Assembly: GCA_021014325.1 (NCBI GenBank)
Contig: CM037462.1
Location: 19,364,135-19,428,134, forward strand
Direction: 5' to 3'
Length of the DNA: 64,000 bases
Source of the DNA: Plazaster borealis
Taxonomy: Eukaryota > Echinodermata > Asteroidea > Forcipulatida > Labidiasteridae
The notes under the pieces are model-generated. The model saw only the letters and a list, made by a program, of their open reading frames with translations, was not told the origin of the DNA and made no database searches. Made by a program: the position numbers and the translations under genes. Every line of letters begins with the position of its first letter. Position 1 is the stretch's first letter. Of the stretch, positions 45,401 to 60,400 are shown piece by piece.

Positions 45401-48400
45401 ATAAAGGTAAAACCATGTAGAATGCCCCGATTGCACAGTTGGGCTTTTAAAACTGTTGGGCGCAATCTTTGAAGATGGCCTTTTTTAAAATTCGCGCGGT
45501 GTGCCATTTTTTTACTGCGCGAACTTTGTTTCCTTGCATGATTTTAAAATTTGCGCAGGGTAGCTCTGGCGCAAATTTTGAACACCGCGCGATCTTTATC
45601 GTTCACCAGAATCGTCACCACTTGTCGTGAAATATAAGCTGTATGAAGAAAATGTACCTCAATAGTTTAAAAGGGTAGGTTCATAGTAGCATTATGCTGG
45701 ATCTTTACTTATGGCTGAAGTGATTTTTTTGTTCAAAAACTTGGAGGATGTTGAAAAACAGGGTTGCTAACGAACTGTAAGTTCCTGTTGACAAAGTATG
45801 CTGCTGGTATACATTTCAAGATGCGATGGTTCCGTGTGGTACGGTTCCATGCTGCACGCTAAATAAACTCCCACAGCATGTACAAAGTGCCAAATATCTA
45901 TTTATTTCAGGGTCTTTGCCTTCCAAAATACCTAAAGTTGGAAGTCAACAACCCCAGGTCACAATTGGGAAATTGTTTTACACTTTCCCCCTTTTAATTG
46001 GGCTCCTGTCTTTATCATAATTTATAGAATATTATTTTATAGGGCCTACAAACATGACAAAATATTAACGAGGCCGACGCTCTATTTTCTCCCCCTTTTT
46101 TTGTCTTATGGTCAAACTTGTCGTCGAACCTGATCGATAATTTCCCCTTGCAAAACTCATCAAAGACGTCCTCCATAATTATTTCTGGTCCTTGCTCTAT
46201 GATTATTTGCAGTAGCTTGTCTGACGCCGGGGTACCGTTTCTGATAAAGCTGACGACGCGATGTGATGAAAAACTGAGTCTTGTCCTTAAGGAAATTGTT
46301 TATGCAAACCGTGTGTGTCAATTTCGTGTCCCAGCCGAGCAATTTTTATTTGTATGGGCAAACTTCAGTTCAAAAATCGCGCGCGCAAATTTTAAAATTG
46401 GCTTGCGCGAATTTTAAAAAAGGCCATCTTCAAAGATTGCGCCCAACAAAACCAAGGATAAACATTTATAAAAAACCCAATTGAGGACCTTGTTTCAAAC
46501 CAGCGTGGTAAGGCCAAACTTTCGAAATTTGGGTCCAAATTCAGCATGCCCCAAACTTGTGAAAAATCTTGTGGGAAAACCCTGACATGTGATTTTGGCT
46601 GGTAATCTGTTACTTTGTATTTTGACGGGTTGTAAAAGTTGTTCAATAAACTCTCACTGATTCAACCTTCAATAGACTGTGCAAGTGTCGCGCATATTTG
46701 AACTTCCGGGACCATTGTGGTCCCAACCATATGGAAATTTACGTGTGCAAGATTTTGTTTTGTCATTTTTTGTAAATTTAATTGTGATTTATGACCATGA
46801 AAAATATATATGTTGTTGGGAATGTAATACTTAGTGATACAAAAATATGAAAGTAAAATCAATTCAACAATATAATGAAGAAAACCCGCGAATTAAACTT
46901 GACCTCGGCTTCCGGTTGCTGCAAAAAATTAAGAATTGTGTGCTCACCTCCGATCACAAAACTTATGTAAACGCTTGTTTTGGATGCGCGATGACAATCG
47001 CCAGATGCTGTAATTAAAACGCGAAGCCTTTTCATAGCAGTCTATGGTTGTTGAGGCGTCAGCGTCAGCCTCCTCTATAAACTGCGTCAAGCGTTAATTT
47101 TACGCCCATGTGACTTTCGCGAATCTGCGAAAGGGTTTTTAAAAAAGTTAAGATCAAATAAGCGTCCTTGTCCCAGAGTTCTTCGCTTGACATGTTTTCT
47201 CGTTCCGATACGCGCGATATTATGAAAGTCAAATGGTTTTTTTGAAATTGATACAATTCTTGTACACTGCAGATTTAAATGGTTAAATTGCATCATAAAT
47301 TCTTCCATATCATATAGTTCATTTAATATTTTTTTAGGGATACCTTTTGACAAACACTGCACAGTACATGTTGTCTTAACAATTCTGTGTCATTCAAATG
47401 GATTTTAATAACAAAGGTACTGTCAGCACCCAGTGGAATATCAAATAGCATGCAAGCATGCATTAAAAGACAGTTAATTTTAGTGCATAATAGACAGTAA
47501 TTACACACTTTATTGTCAGCCTGTTTACTCTACTGTTCAAAATCAAAAGTTTAATGTATGATTTTAAATGGTCTGTAACTCAGTTGACAGTAATTGGTAA
47601 AACGACAGATTCAACTGGAGCTGGATGTTCGTATTTGTGTACTCTTCATACGTACATGTTTTGAATACTGGATCTTTGAATGGTTATAACCCACCAACAA
47701 TCGCACTGCAAAATACAGAAATAGTCATTTGTGTATGAATTCAAAGCCCCATTTTATACTACAATTTTTACATTTCCACTACATTAACGTTGCACTCTAC
47801 CAAAGACTAAGTATTGATGTATAAACTGCAGGTGTTAAGAACTGTCAAGGTCTGCTGTTCCCCTAGAAGACCTTCAACTGTCAACCGTTGTGTAGAAAAT
47901 AAAGTCAGTTCTTCATCCAATGATGTGAAAAGCGTGAATAATCTGGACAGGAATAATACCTGTTCATAGAGTAGAGTGAATTGCCCAGTCTAGCGTTTCA
48001 ATCAGCTATGCTTGCATTCATTTAGAAAAATTGTTGTTTTCTTTATTGTACCACTGATGAACAAATAAAGAAATGCCATGAAAAATATCTGGCAAGATTT
48101 TTATTTTTACGGTAGGATGCAGAACATTTTCAGGTAGATCGGAAAGGAGATTACCTTCACTGCTTGATATACAACATTTCTTTGGCTGTAATGTTATTGC
48201 ACTTTCTGCTTTTGAATGTATGGCTAATTTAGTTTTTTTATTAGAAATTACACGACTGGAAAAAGAGAGTTGTACAATGTACACATTGTAGTTTTGTAGA
48301 TAATTTCATGTACATGATACATACAATGTACTTGTAGTATACAAAAAAATGAAACTTTTACTGTGAACAAAATATGGATTGATAATTGACTAGGTAGTTA

Positions 48401-51400
48401 ATATTTGTAATTTGTTTTCAAATAATTTAATTGTATAATTGTTCCATCCGGTCGTTGTTTTTTTTAGCAGTGCAACAAAATCCATAAGCAAATTCTCAGT
48501 TGATTGCCAAATTTTTCCTCTATCAGTTATAAAATAAAATTTTGCAATTGTTTTCTTTGTTGGGAAAAATATTTCTTCAATAATTTGTTTTAACAGAGGA
48601 GTTTGATTTATTGGAGCATCTCAATCCACTTTCAATCGGAATTGCATTTTAAGACAAAGGAGTTTATTGTTCCTTTCTCGATTGTTGGAGTTGAATGGTC
48701 GATGGGATTTCTTGTAATTTTCTTTTCCAACCAGGTACCATATTTCTACTTGTTTCTGCTTGCATTCATTATCAGTTCTCCTATCACCCACAGAGACTAT
48801 GGAGAGACATTTTTATGTGCACTGCATGTTACCTAGTATCCTGTCCACAGCTAATGTAAATTTCTCTACTCCCTGGCTCCAAATCCTGTTTTGCATACAA
48901 ATTGAAGATCTATTGTGGCCTTTCACCTTAATGGCCACAGGGCAAACCAGGTACATGCAGTGGGGATGGCCAGATGAAAACTAAGTTTAGTTTGTCTGGT
49001 TTTTGGGCCACAGAAAGAGGGTGAAACCAAATTTTCATGTGCAATATTTTTGGTGAAATTAATTCTTATTTGCTTGATAGGCCTGTTAGTAGTTTTAAAT
49101 CACTCTTTTGAAATAAATACAAGTAGTCACATTCACACTTGCATGCAAGTTTCAAACCCATACAAAATGTGTCACTTAAAATCCATTAAAGCTCAGAATG
49201 TAGTTTTTTGGTAGCTCCATCCTTAGTGAATGAGGTACTTGTAATTTGTATACTGAATATTCAATCAAGGTTTATACATGTAGTGGTCAAAGAAGTTTCT
49301 TTTACATGTAACACACTGTGTTTGAGCAAAGAGCAAGGTTTTAATAACATTGTTGGTGAGGTGTCTCTAAATCTTAATGCAAGTTTTGAGGCTCTGGTTA
49401 GTAATATAAGATGGAAGTTTGGTTTAGTGAAATGGGATGTGTACTACTTTACTCTCAAGTTTTTTCAAAAATGTTCAGGCTTGCTCCTTCAAATTAATGA
49501 TTTATGTTCACAAATCCACAAAACCTGTTAGTTTGAGAATATTTGTGTACATTTTATGTCATGAAGTTGGAGATAGAAGCTGTTTTTTGTGAACTGTTTT
49601 AGACACTCAACCTCTAGTCCGTAGATAACGTTTATATCAAGGAGGTTCTATCCTGTGTGGAACTTAAAGGCATCGTACACGTTTGGTAATTACTCAAAAT
49701 ATATATTAGCATAAAAACTGACTTGGTAACAAGCAACAGAGAGCTTTTGATAGTATAAAACATTGTAGGAAACGACTCCCTCTGAAGTAACGTAGTTTTT
49801 GAGAAATAGGTAATTTCTCACTAAAATAATAAAAACTTCTTGCAAGAAGTTTTTATTCCTATCTGAAAGCACACAAATTTGTACAACAAGGGTGTTTTTT
49901 CTTTCCTCATTTTCTTGCAACTTCGATGACCAATTGAGCCCAAATTATCACAGGCTTATTATTTAAAAGCATGTTGGGATACACCAAGTGAGAACACTGG
50001 TCTTTGACAATTTCCAAACGTGTTCAGTGCCTTTAAAGAGGAGTGTATGTGGTTATAAAAACTTGCATGATTCAGTAAGCTTTTCATAAACTGGTATGCT
50101 TTACTGTGTCAGCATATGCTCATATGCAATACACTGGTACACTGGTACCAATACCCTTTCCACATAGACCTACTGTACACACAAAGAGGGCTAGGTTTAA
50201 TGGTGCATTGGATTAAAAACTACCCTGTGAGCACAGCACACATGTAAATCCCCCATTGTATACAACAAAAGAAGAGGTTCTGATGCTGTGAACCAGTCAG
50301 GGTTTACATTGACCACATACAAAGCTAAAAGCCTGGTGCTTTGACAGCGTTTTCCAACAACCTCAATCAGTGTTTGTAGTTTCATTGTCAAGAATGGAGG
50401 TCTAAATAAAGCTGGTTTTGCTACATGTTTGGTACAGAAAAAGAGGTGCCAATGGTCGTTGACCACAGGTTTTTTTTCCCCACTGTATTTCTAGATTAAA
50501 GAATGTAAAGGCCATGCACTTGAGCTGTAATAGGGGATTTATAAATGTGATGCGCAGGAGATGAGAATGCAGTTAGTTGGTTGAACATACATGAATATGT
50601 CCAAGTACAGATGTCAAGTCCAGTCAAATCTTCTTGCCTGCATGCTAGTGTGTTCTTGTGCACGTAGAAATTATGTTTGAGCAGAATGTGGCAAAATTTC
50701 CTGTTTTTTAAAGTATAAATACTATACTTTGGCATATAACATCCAGCTTATATATAATGAACAGGGTGACAACAAAAGATCGATGGGTTTGATAACCGAA
50801 CCCTCCTTAGTCCGCCAAAATCAACTGGAGGATTTTGGAGGTTTGAAGCAGTAGGGATCCCATTTACACTAAACCAGTCGATGCTTGAGGATAAAGGAAG
50901 GATGGATACTACATTCACACATTGGTTGGTTTTGAAGGATTGTGGAAGGTAGGATCCTAGAGTGTGTTTTGGCGACCCCAACCAGAAACATATTTGAGCT
51001 TTGGTCATCGGTTGGGGTTTTCGCGTGTACGGTTGAACCACGGTGACGCGGCTGTTCCGACTAAACCGTTACCGAGTTGTTGGATTGGTTAAGCTTGGTT
51101 TCAAGACTCTAAAACTATCGGAAAATGTCAAGGGAATTCTTTTAAAAATGAAATACCTTCAAGCATAACAATGAAATAATTTTGATTCAATTACAAAGAC
51201 TAAGTTCCATGAAAATAAACTGAAGGTTGTATATTCTAAGAACATGAATTTTCAAGACATGTACCTATGTCATGAACTGTTTCTGGTTACCGACCCATTT
51301 TCGCGTAGCTCTCGGAAATTGTTTCGGTCAGTGAATTTTATGCCAGAAACTTGTTTCCGGTCATGGTCACCAAAACACGCCCCTACATTCACACATCGGT

Positions 51401-54400
51401 TGGTTTGAAGGATTAAGGAAGGTGGGATCCTACATTCACTCATTGGTTGGTTTGAAGGATTAAGGAAGGTGGGATCCTACATTCACTCATTGGTTGGTTT
51501 GAAGGATTAAGGAAGGTGGGATCCTACATTTACTCATTGGTTGGTTTGAAGGATTAAGGAAGATGGGATCCTACATTCACTCATTGGTTGGTTTGAAGGA
51601 TTAAGGAAGGTGGGATCCTACATTCACTCATTGGTTGGTTTGAAGGATTAATGAAGGTGGGATCCTACATTCACTCATTGGTTGGTTTGAAGGATTAAGG
51701 AAGGTGGGATCCTACATTCACTCATTGGTTGGTTTGAAGGATTAAGGAAGGTGGGATCCTACATTCACACATTGGTTGGTTTGAAGGATTAAGGAAGGTG
51801 GGATCCTACATTCACTCATTGGTTGGTTTGAAGGATTAAGGAAGGTGGGATCCTACATTCACTCATTGGTTGGTTTGAAGGATTAAGGAAGGTGGGATCC
51901 TACATTCACACATTGGTTGGTTTGAAGGATTAAGGAAGGTGGGATCCTACATTCACTCATTGGTTGGTTTGAAGGATTAATGAAGTTGGGATCCTACATT
52001 CACACATTGGTTGGTTTGAAGGATTAAGGAAGGTGGGATCCTACATTCACACATTGGTTGGTTTGAAGGATTAAGGAAGGTGGGATCCTACATTCACTCA
52101 TTGGTTGGTTTGAAGGATTAAGGAAGGTGGGATCCTACATTCACTCATTGGTTGGTTTGAAGGATTAATGAAGTTGGGATCCTACATTCACACATTGGTT
52201 GGTTTGGAGGATTAAGGAAGGTGGGATCCTACATTTACTCATTGGTTGGTTTGAAGGATTAAGGAAGGTGGGATCCTACATTCACTCATTGGTTGGTTTG
52301 AAGGATTAAGGAAGGTGGGATCCTACATTCACTCATTGGTTGGTTTGAAGGATTAATGAAGTTGGGATCCTACATTCACACATCGGTTGGTTTGAAGGAT
52401 TAAGGAAGGTGGGATCCTACATTCTCTCATTGGTTGGTTTGAAGGATTAAGGAAGGTGGGATCCTACATTCACACATTGGTTGGTTTGAAGGATTAATGA
52501 AGGTGGGATCCTACATTCACTCATTGGTTGGTTTGAAGGATTAATGAAGGTGGGATCCTACATTCACACATTGGTTGGTTTGAAGGATTGAAGAAGGTCT
52601 TCCAATGAACATCAAGTTGGATAGGGTTGTGTACAGTGCCCTTGTTGTTATCTAAACAGTGTGAAGTAAATAAAATATATATAATATCTCATCTTATTTT
52701 AGGGCCATATAATTGTTTTTTTCAATTCTGAAAAACTGAACGAATTATGAACAAAATCTGACTGGTTTCTGCTGATTGTTTGTTGCCTTTTTTCCGTCTG
52801 AAAAAAAAAGGTAACAGTGTTACGCTTTGGAGGAATCCACATAACATATGAACGACTGGTGATTAGAATGCGAGCTTTCTCATTGAACTTGTTATTCTAC
52901 CCTCCAGCCCAGCGCCACCACACACTGGGCATTGTAGGTTGCCTAAACACCTTGTATTGACGACCACACAATGTTAGATAGAGGGTAGTCACAGGTTTTC
53001 AATCAGTGTGTGAGAGTGTTGGAGGCGGTGGGCATACACGGCACAGTATGGGTCTGGGAATGCTGTAGGCAGGCTCTACTGCCACACACTGCAGAATACA
53101 CTGCTTTTTTTGATAATATAGTGTAGTTGATGATTTTGTTGGTTGTTTTTTTAAAAACCCTTTCATAAATTGTATAAGAATATCTACGATAAAACCCTGA
53201 GTTTATCAATCTTTTATCTGAGTAATTTGCACTTGAAATTTTCAAAGGAATTTTCTCTCGATGGGGCAGTTACATTCAAACCCCCTTTTGTTCATAGATG
53301 TACACTTACCGTACCGTACATTATTCTAATATTTTTACAAACATGTAGGCCTAGATGTACATGTACAAGGTGCATTTGTATCTATGTGTGACCCCTCTGA
53401 CTTTATAGATCTATACTTGACACGGCTTTTTGATGTTTCCAGAGCTGGTACTTTATTTACAATCAATATCTGTTGACGAAGATAAACATGATGCTCTTTA
53501 GTCTTCGTCTAAGGATAATATGAACGGAAGCCTGGGAAAATGAAATCGCTGAGGGCGCTATTCTGCTGATATTACGTAAAAGATAATGCTGAGGGCGCTA
53601 TTCTGCTGATATTACGTAAAAGATAATGCTTACTAAAAATTGATTGCGGGCAGGTGCAAGATAGTTTCATAACCGTCACATATGTATGGGTTTTTCAATT
53701 GTTCAACATTGACCTGAAACTGAAACCTCTTTGCCCCTTGTCATTGCCTTGGTGCCCCTCCTTAAAATGTTTAAGAAGGAATGTAAATTTCCCCTAACTC
53801 TAACAGACTAGGCCCTTGGGTAGACATACTGCCCAAATCCTTTGATATCCTTCAGATTGAAGTTGTCATAAACCTAAAGTGCCCAAATCCTTCGATATCC
53901 TTCAACTTATTGTAAGTATACAAAAAACACTTTAGTTGCCAAACAAAGAAATATGTCTTCACCCCCTAAAAGCCCAAAACCTTCAGAATCCTATTTTGGC
54001 TAAGCTGCATAATACCTAAATCCTTCAAAATCCTCCTTTGTAAAAACAGCCCGATAGGCCAAGTCCTGCGAAATCCTACCCTAACAAGAACTCATTTTAG
54101 CCCAAACCCTTCGAAATCCTCCTGTGTTGCAGATCCCTAATAGCCCAAATCCTTCAAAATCCTGCACTTTGGCAATGAGGATATTGTAGGAAGTGGGTTC
54201 TTCAGGGTTAAAGAAGTGCCCTAACAAGGAAAATTTGCCTTGCCTATGAACCAAGTATCTGGTCTCCCACAGCTCAGTCCTAGCACACATTTGTACATTA
54301 GACAGCCCACTGCAAGCTTCATTTGCCTATTCGATAAATGACAATATAATGAGACCAAAGCTCAGGTACAAAGATCAACCGGCTACCTGAACTGAATCCA

Positions 54401-57400
54401 CTTGACAGATTCCATTTCACATGTGTTTATTCTTCAGAATTCACTAATTATTTACCTACCAAGTTTGCTGTGTACACATTGTATTATACACACTGTTCAA
54501 TAGATGCTGCTAATAAGTAATATATGTGGATGGGATTGCGCATAATGTATGCATTGATGTTATTCTGTTGAATCTATTGAGCTGTACTACTAGGCTTTCT
54601 TTTACATTTGAATTTATGAACATTTCAAGGAGATTTGTTTCACAGACCAGAGCAATTGATGCAATAGCTTCTGTTGCTTCCATGAATATCCAAACCTGAA
54701 TGTGATTAAATAAAACAAACATACAGTAGGTCAGAGATTGAAATATCCAGTGGACTGCAGGCCCAAGTCCAGTAGTTTAGCACTGGCCAGTTACCCTTAC
54801 AACTGGACATGTCCCAATTGGGTGGATGCATACATGTTAAAATTTACTAAGTTCTGAGTCAGGTTTTCAAGTTGGAATTTCCTCAAATTTTACCCCCAAA
54901 AAGTGGAGGAAATGTATGTTTTGTAAACAATATTTCTGGTCTAGTGAAAGCTCTCAGCTGTGACAAGTCATTTGATCAAGAGGAGATTTTTTTGAAAATC
55001 AAACCCAGTCTGCTATTGTTGATTTCTAATATTTTTTAATTTTTTGATTTAAATCTTTAGACATTTTCACAATCAGTACAAGTTGAACAGGGGCTGTCAA
55101 TAGACGATGTGACCTCTGACGTCATTCGAAAATCATAACATGGTGCGCGCGCATGTCGCCGGGCAAAACCTTTGTGTACTGACAGCCAGCTATAAAGGAC
55201 ACGCAATGTTACCATGAGTACGCGTCTTCTTGCCCGGCGGAAAAATGACTTTTGTCAACAGAGGGCGGTTTGAATGTAAACAGAGGTCACATCATCTATA
55301 TAGTATAAAAACTGTCATCGAAAGATCTGTGCAACCAGACCCCTGCCAACAATAAAATTATAATTATATCATTTTTAAAATGGAGATACAGTAGCACACA
55401 AAATATTACACAACATGTGTGTAAGTGTAGAGAGAAAACAAACTAAGACTAAAGGCAGATTCATTCTTTGGCATTGAGGATTTGGTGCTGGAATTTTAAA
55501 AATTTACCCAGTCAGTTTCCCTTGTGGTTTATTACTGGATTTTGTTAGAGTGAGCAGGTTGGACGGATTGTAGTAAATGACTCTAGTAAAAGGGAGTTAG
55601 GGTTAAGATTCACTTTGCATTTCTGTTTAGTACAAACAGGTTTATGAGACATAAGAAAATTTGCAGTGACACCATGTAGATAATTCTCTTTTGAGTGATG
55701 GTGGTTCTGAGAAGAACCAGAGCTCAACAGTTCGGACAGTATACTCTGTCCGTCGTCAGGAGACTGCCGGTAAATAGTACTTAGTAGATAATATTAAAGG
55801 TTTTTCCGAATTGTTGTGTGTTTACAGGAAGCTTATGATTCTTTGACTTATGAAGATAAACAGCCTAATGCGCAACATCAACTAGACCTGGTAAGAACAT
55901 TTATTCTAAGTTTATGTGAATTCAATCACTTAACCCTAACCATGCTAAATGCAACAATATGCACCAAATGGTAAAAGTTGTTGTAATCTGTTGCATTTGG
56001 CAGTCAACTCAGATGTCATTCTTTGACTGAATTTGTTGCATTTAGCAGTCAAGTGACTTCATATTGGTGTTGCATTTTGTTGTAGTCAGCACTACACGTA
56101 TGTGCATACTGTTGCATTTAGCAGGGCAAACCCCCTTGCTCAGTCCTAACACAAACAACATGCCTGCACAATGCAACAAAATTCCTTGTTGCATTTTGTT
56201 GCATTTAGCATGGTTCTCATTTCAAATGTGTTGCATTCTGTTGTATTTGGTAAATGTGGAGGGACCCTGATGGGGGTTAGGGTTGTAGAATGTTGGTTCT
56301 GAGAAGACATTTCAAACAGTATGTTCTGCTCGTCTTCTACCAGAGCTCTTGAATTTTTGTGATTCTGAACCAACACTTTTCCCAAATCCAGGTTTTGTTT
56401 ATTCACATGGCTGTTGACCCATAAACCTACTCAGTTCTTACTTCCTACATGTATACCATACAAAGCTTCAAATTGTACAAAATATACTTAATAATATTTT
56501 AAACACTTTCAGTTGCAGTTCCGGAAGATAAATTTTAAATAATGAAGCACTCAACAAATCTAAACATTTTTCTTATAACTTAGTATGACTCCAGTCCAGA
56601 CTCTTCAATATTATTGAGATACTGTAAGAAATTAATTGCTACAAAAAACGGGTTTGAAGTTAACAGAAAAATCAGAGCGTTTTTAATATGGAGTTTTATT
56701 AGGTAAGAAGTGATATAAATACAAATCATCCAAACTTGCCCAAACCAGACAATTTATGAAACTATACCAAAACATATACAATGTATATTTGTTAAATCTT
56801 ATTTTCTTGGAAGGTATTGTTAATTTTAGGTTTGACAAATTTACTAGAGCAGGATTTTAACCTGCGACCTCCAAATTGACGTGCCGGCACTCTACCAACA
56901 GAGTCATCTAGCCCTAATGTTGACGGTCTCCCTAAAAATATTTTTAGTTTACTGTGTTTTAATTATTGAATTATGTTTGATTCCTTTTAGTTAGAATGAA
57001 TAACTGATTAACCCTTGCTAACAAATTTACCCAGCATTGAAGTAAGGTGCATTTCAACTGACTCTTTTTGATTTACTTTGTCCATTGAATAGTTAACAGC
57101 AAACGTCAAATCAAAGCTAAAGAAGTTTGTGCAATTGCTGAATTTTGACCGAGCAGTTGTTGAGAACCTGTATCGTATTCATCGCTCAGATCCCATCACA
57201 GCTAGCCAGAGCTGCTGCAAACTACGCCATGACTTATTCAAGTAAGTTTCACATAGAATAGTTTATGATCTGGGCCCAATTTCATAGCGCTGCTTAACGG
57301 TAAGCAAATTTTTGTGCTAACTGTAGCAGAAAAATTTGCTTGTTCATAAGTGTATTTCACAGGTTAGCAAGAAAATTAGGCGACCATCTTGTGCGTTCAC

Positions 57401-60400
57401 CATGGATTTGCATTGTAACGTCATTCATTTTCATACAGTAAGCACTGGAAGGTTAGCATGCCTTTTCGTGTGCTTACGGTTAGCAGCGCTATGAAATGGA
57501 AACTTGCTCAGTAAGCACAAAACGTGTGCTTAGCAGCTCTATGAAATAGGGCCCTGTATGGGAACTCATTGTTAAAATGACAAATAGTCCATCAGACCTA
57601 CAGGCCGTTTTCCAAACGTAGACTCGGGCTCCAACTTGGGCTCTAGCTCTTACTTGGGCTTCGTCAGCAATTTTGAAGTGTGTTTTTTGTATGGTGCTTC
57701 AACATCAAACAAAGCATGTAGCCTTAGCCAATGTTTGGAAAAAGTGCCTAGATTACATAAAACAACGTACCCTAAAATATTCTAAACTAACTACTTTAAA
57801 CGGCATAACCCCCGCCAAAAATGAAGTCACAGAGCTTGTATTCATGTTGGTACTTTAAATAATGTTATAGACTGTAGTCATATTTGACTGTCTGGTTTTC
57901 TGACTACACTATTAAAGAGGTGAACTCTTCAAGTAGGTCTTTAATACAAGAACTGGACTCAGTTTCACAAAGAACTAAGATTCATCTTAAGATGAGTTGT
58001 CAATATCACCATAGTTATTTGTATTATGACATCACATTTTGCTTGGCAATTAAGATTGGTAAACGTCCAAAGAACAATCTTAGATTTTTGTGAAATCGAG
58101 CTCTGGACTTTTTTCCTGTCATACCTTTTTGATTTAGTTACATCTATACCTGTGGTGCTATTTGTGACACTTCCTAATTCCTTTCTCTGCTTTGATTTGC
58201 AGGTATGATTCTGTCTTCCAAGCTAACATCACCAAAGAGACGGCGTGTGAGAGGGTTTCTGCTGTAACTCCTAGCAACGCATTCAACCCAGTCAGAAACA
58301 TCTCTCAAGGTAAGAACAATGCAACCCTTCTTCCATAAAGGGGAGGTTGATGCCATAAGCCAGTTTGAGATATGGCGGACACATTACTAAAACACAGTTT
58401 GGTTTGGGTAAATTTGTCTGTATACACCCAAATCCTACAGTGCACTCCTATAGTGTCCACCATATCTCAAAAAGGCTAATGGAGGCCGTGGCCTCTGTTA
58501 ACCTAAAATTTTCACATAATAATAGTAACGGCTTCTTATATAGCGCTCATATCCGTCAGTGACGCTCAAGGCGCTTCAACATTCAGTATTTTCCTGCAAG
58601 GTATGTGGGGCTACGTAGGTATGAGACCTACTCCTTTACATATCACCATGTAATGGTTTACAAGGTGCTGTGGCGCAATATGCTGCCGATCAAACCAGGA
58701 ACACCAGGGCGAACCCCTTCTCTTTATGATAAGTGCACTGGGTTCTTTTACGTGCGTTACACAACACACGGGACCTACGGCTTAACGTCCCATCCGAAGG
58801 ACGAAGCATGCATGTGGTTAAGTGTCTTGCTTAAAGACACAAGTGTCACGACTGGGATTCGAACCCACACTCTGCTGATCAGAAACACCAGAGCTTGAGT
58901 CCGGTGCTGTTATCCGCTCGGCCACGACAAGCCACAAACACGGGTGGTACTGCCGCAGTAACAGTGGAAACATTGGTCATTTAATTATAGATAATGGTTT
59001 GGGGGTAATCATTAGCACTGCCATGACATTATGTACAAAGTTTTATGGCATACATTCCTTCTCACACATGGTTGATGTTGAAAGTATTGTCGTTATATTG
59101 GTGTTGATGTCATTTATAAGCCGAGTTGGAAGACATTTACCCAACAAACTAAACTGCTAATTCAAAGCTTTCATTTCTCTCATTGTTGTAGTTTTTAAGA
59201 GACATCAGATGGCTAACCCAACCCTCAAATGGCAGTACTTCAACTCTGAGGATGGAGTCCACATTGTATTTCCTGCTACATCATACACAGGAACTCATGA
59301 ACAGTCTAGACGATGCAATAAAGACATGGATATGAGGAATGAGTAAGTTCTGTCATGGCTTGAGTTCAGAATTTACATATTCATGAACAGAATTTACATA
59401 TTCATTAACAGAATTGATATATTCAGGAGTAGATTAGCAATAAAGACATGGATATGAGGAATGAGTAAGTTCTATCATGGCTTGAGTTCAGAATTTACAT
59501 ATTCATGATCAGAATTGACATATTCATGAACAGAATTGACATATTCATGAACAGAATTGACATATTCAGGAGTAGATTAGCAATAAAGACATGGATATGA
59601 GGAATGAGTAAGTTCTGTGATGGCTTGAGTTCAGAATTTACATATATTCATTAACAGAATTTACATATTCAGGAGAAGATTAGCGATAAAGACATGGATG
59701 TATGAGACATGGATGTATGAGGAATGAGTAAGTTTTGTCATGGCTTGAGTTCAGAATTGACATATTCATTTACAGAATTGACATATTCATTGACAGAATT
59801 TACATATTCAGGAGTAGATTAGCAATAAAGATATGGATATGAGGAATGAGTAAATTCTGTCATGGCTTGAGTTCAGAGTTTACATATTTATTGACAGAAT
59901 TTACATATTCAGGAGAGGTTTAGCAATAAATACATGGATATTATATGAGGAATGAGTAAGTTCTGTCATGGCTTGAGTCCAGAGTTTACATATTCATTGA
60001 CAGAATTTACATATTCAGGAGAAGTTTAGCAATAAAGACATGGATATGAGGAATGAGTAAGTTCTGTCATGACTTGAGTCCAAAGTTTACATATATTCAT
60101 TGACAGAATTTACATATTCAGGAGAAGATTAGCAATAAAGACATGGATATTATAAATGAGTAAGCTTTGTCGTGTCTTGAGTTCAGAATTTACATATTCA
60201 TTAACAATTTACATATTCAGGAGTGGATTAGCGATAAAGACATGGATATGAGGAATGATTAAATACATTTTGTATTGGAATAGGGTGGTGCTCGGAATGT
60301 ACATATTCAGTAGCAAAATTTACATATTCAGTAGCAGATGTGACTTTCAACCCATAGTACAGAACCCCTCTCAAAAAAATTAATCAATAAATATATAAAT

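Larger units (their letters stand above)
42472..55827. other. CACHD1 intron 1 (13.4 kb)
   Basis: No coding exon recognised. Filled by SINE and MITE copies, the nested element at 45231-46582, the 47 bp array and AT-rich sequence. 47000-49600 and 52650-53520 show nothing I can name. Confidence 0.6.

Noticed and set aside
49208..49531. 107-codon plus frame in CACHD1 intron 1
   Set aside because: No family resemblance, AT-rich, no supporting splice or start context.
51383..52595. CRISPR-like array
   Set aside because: Units are directly adjacent with no unique spacers, in an animal intron; it is a minisatellite.
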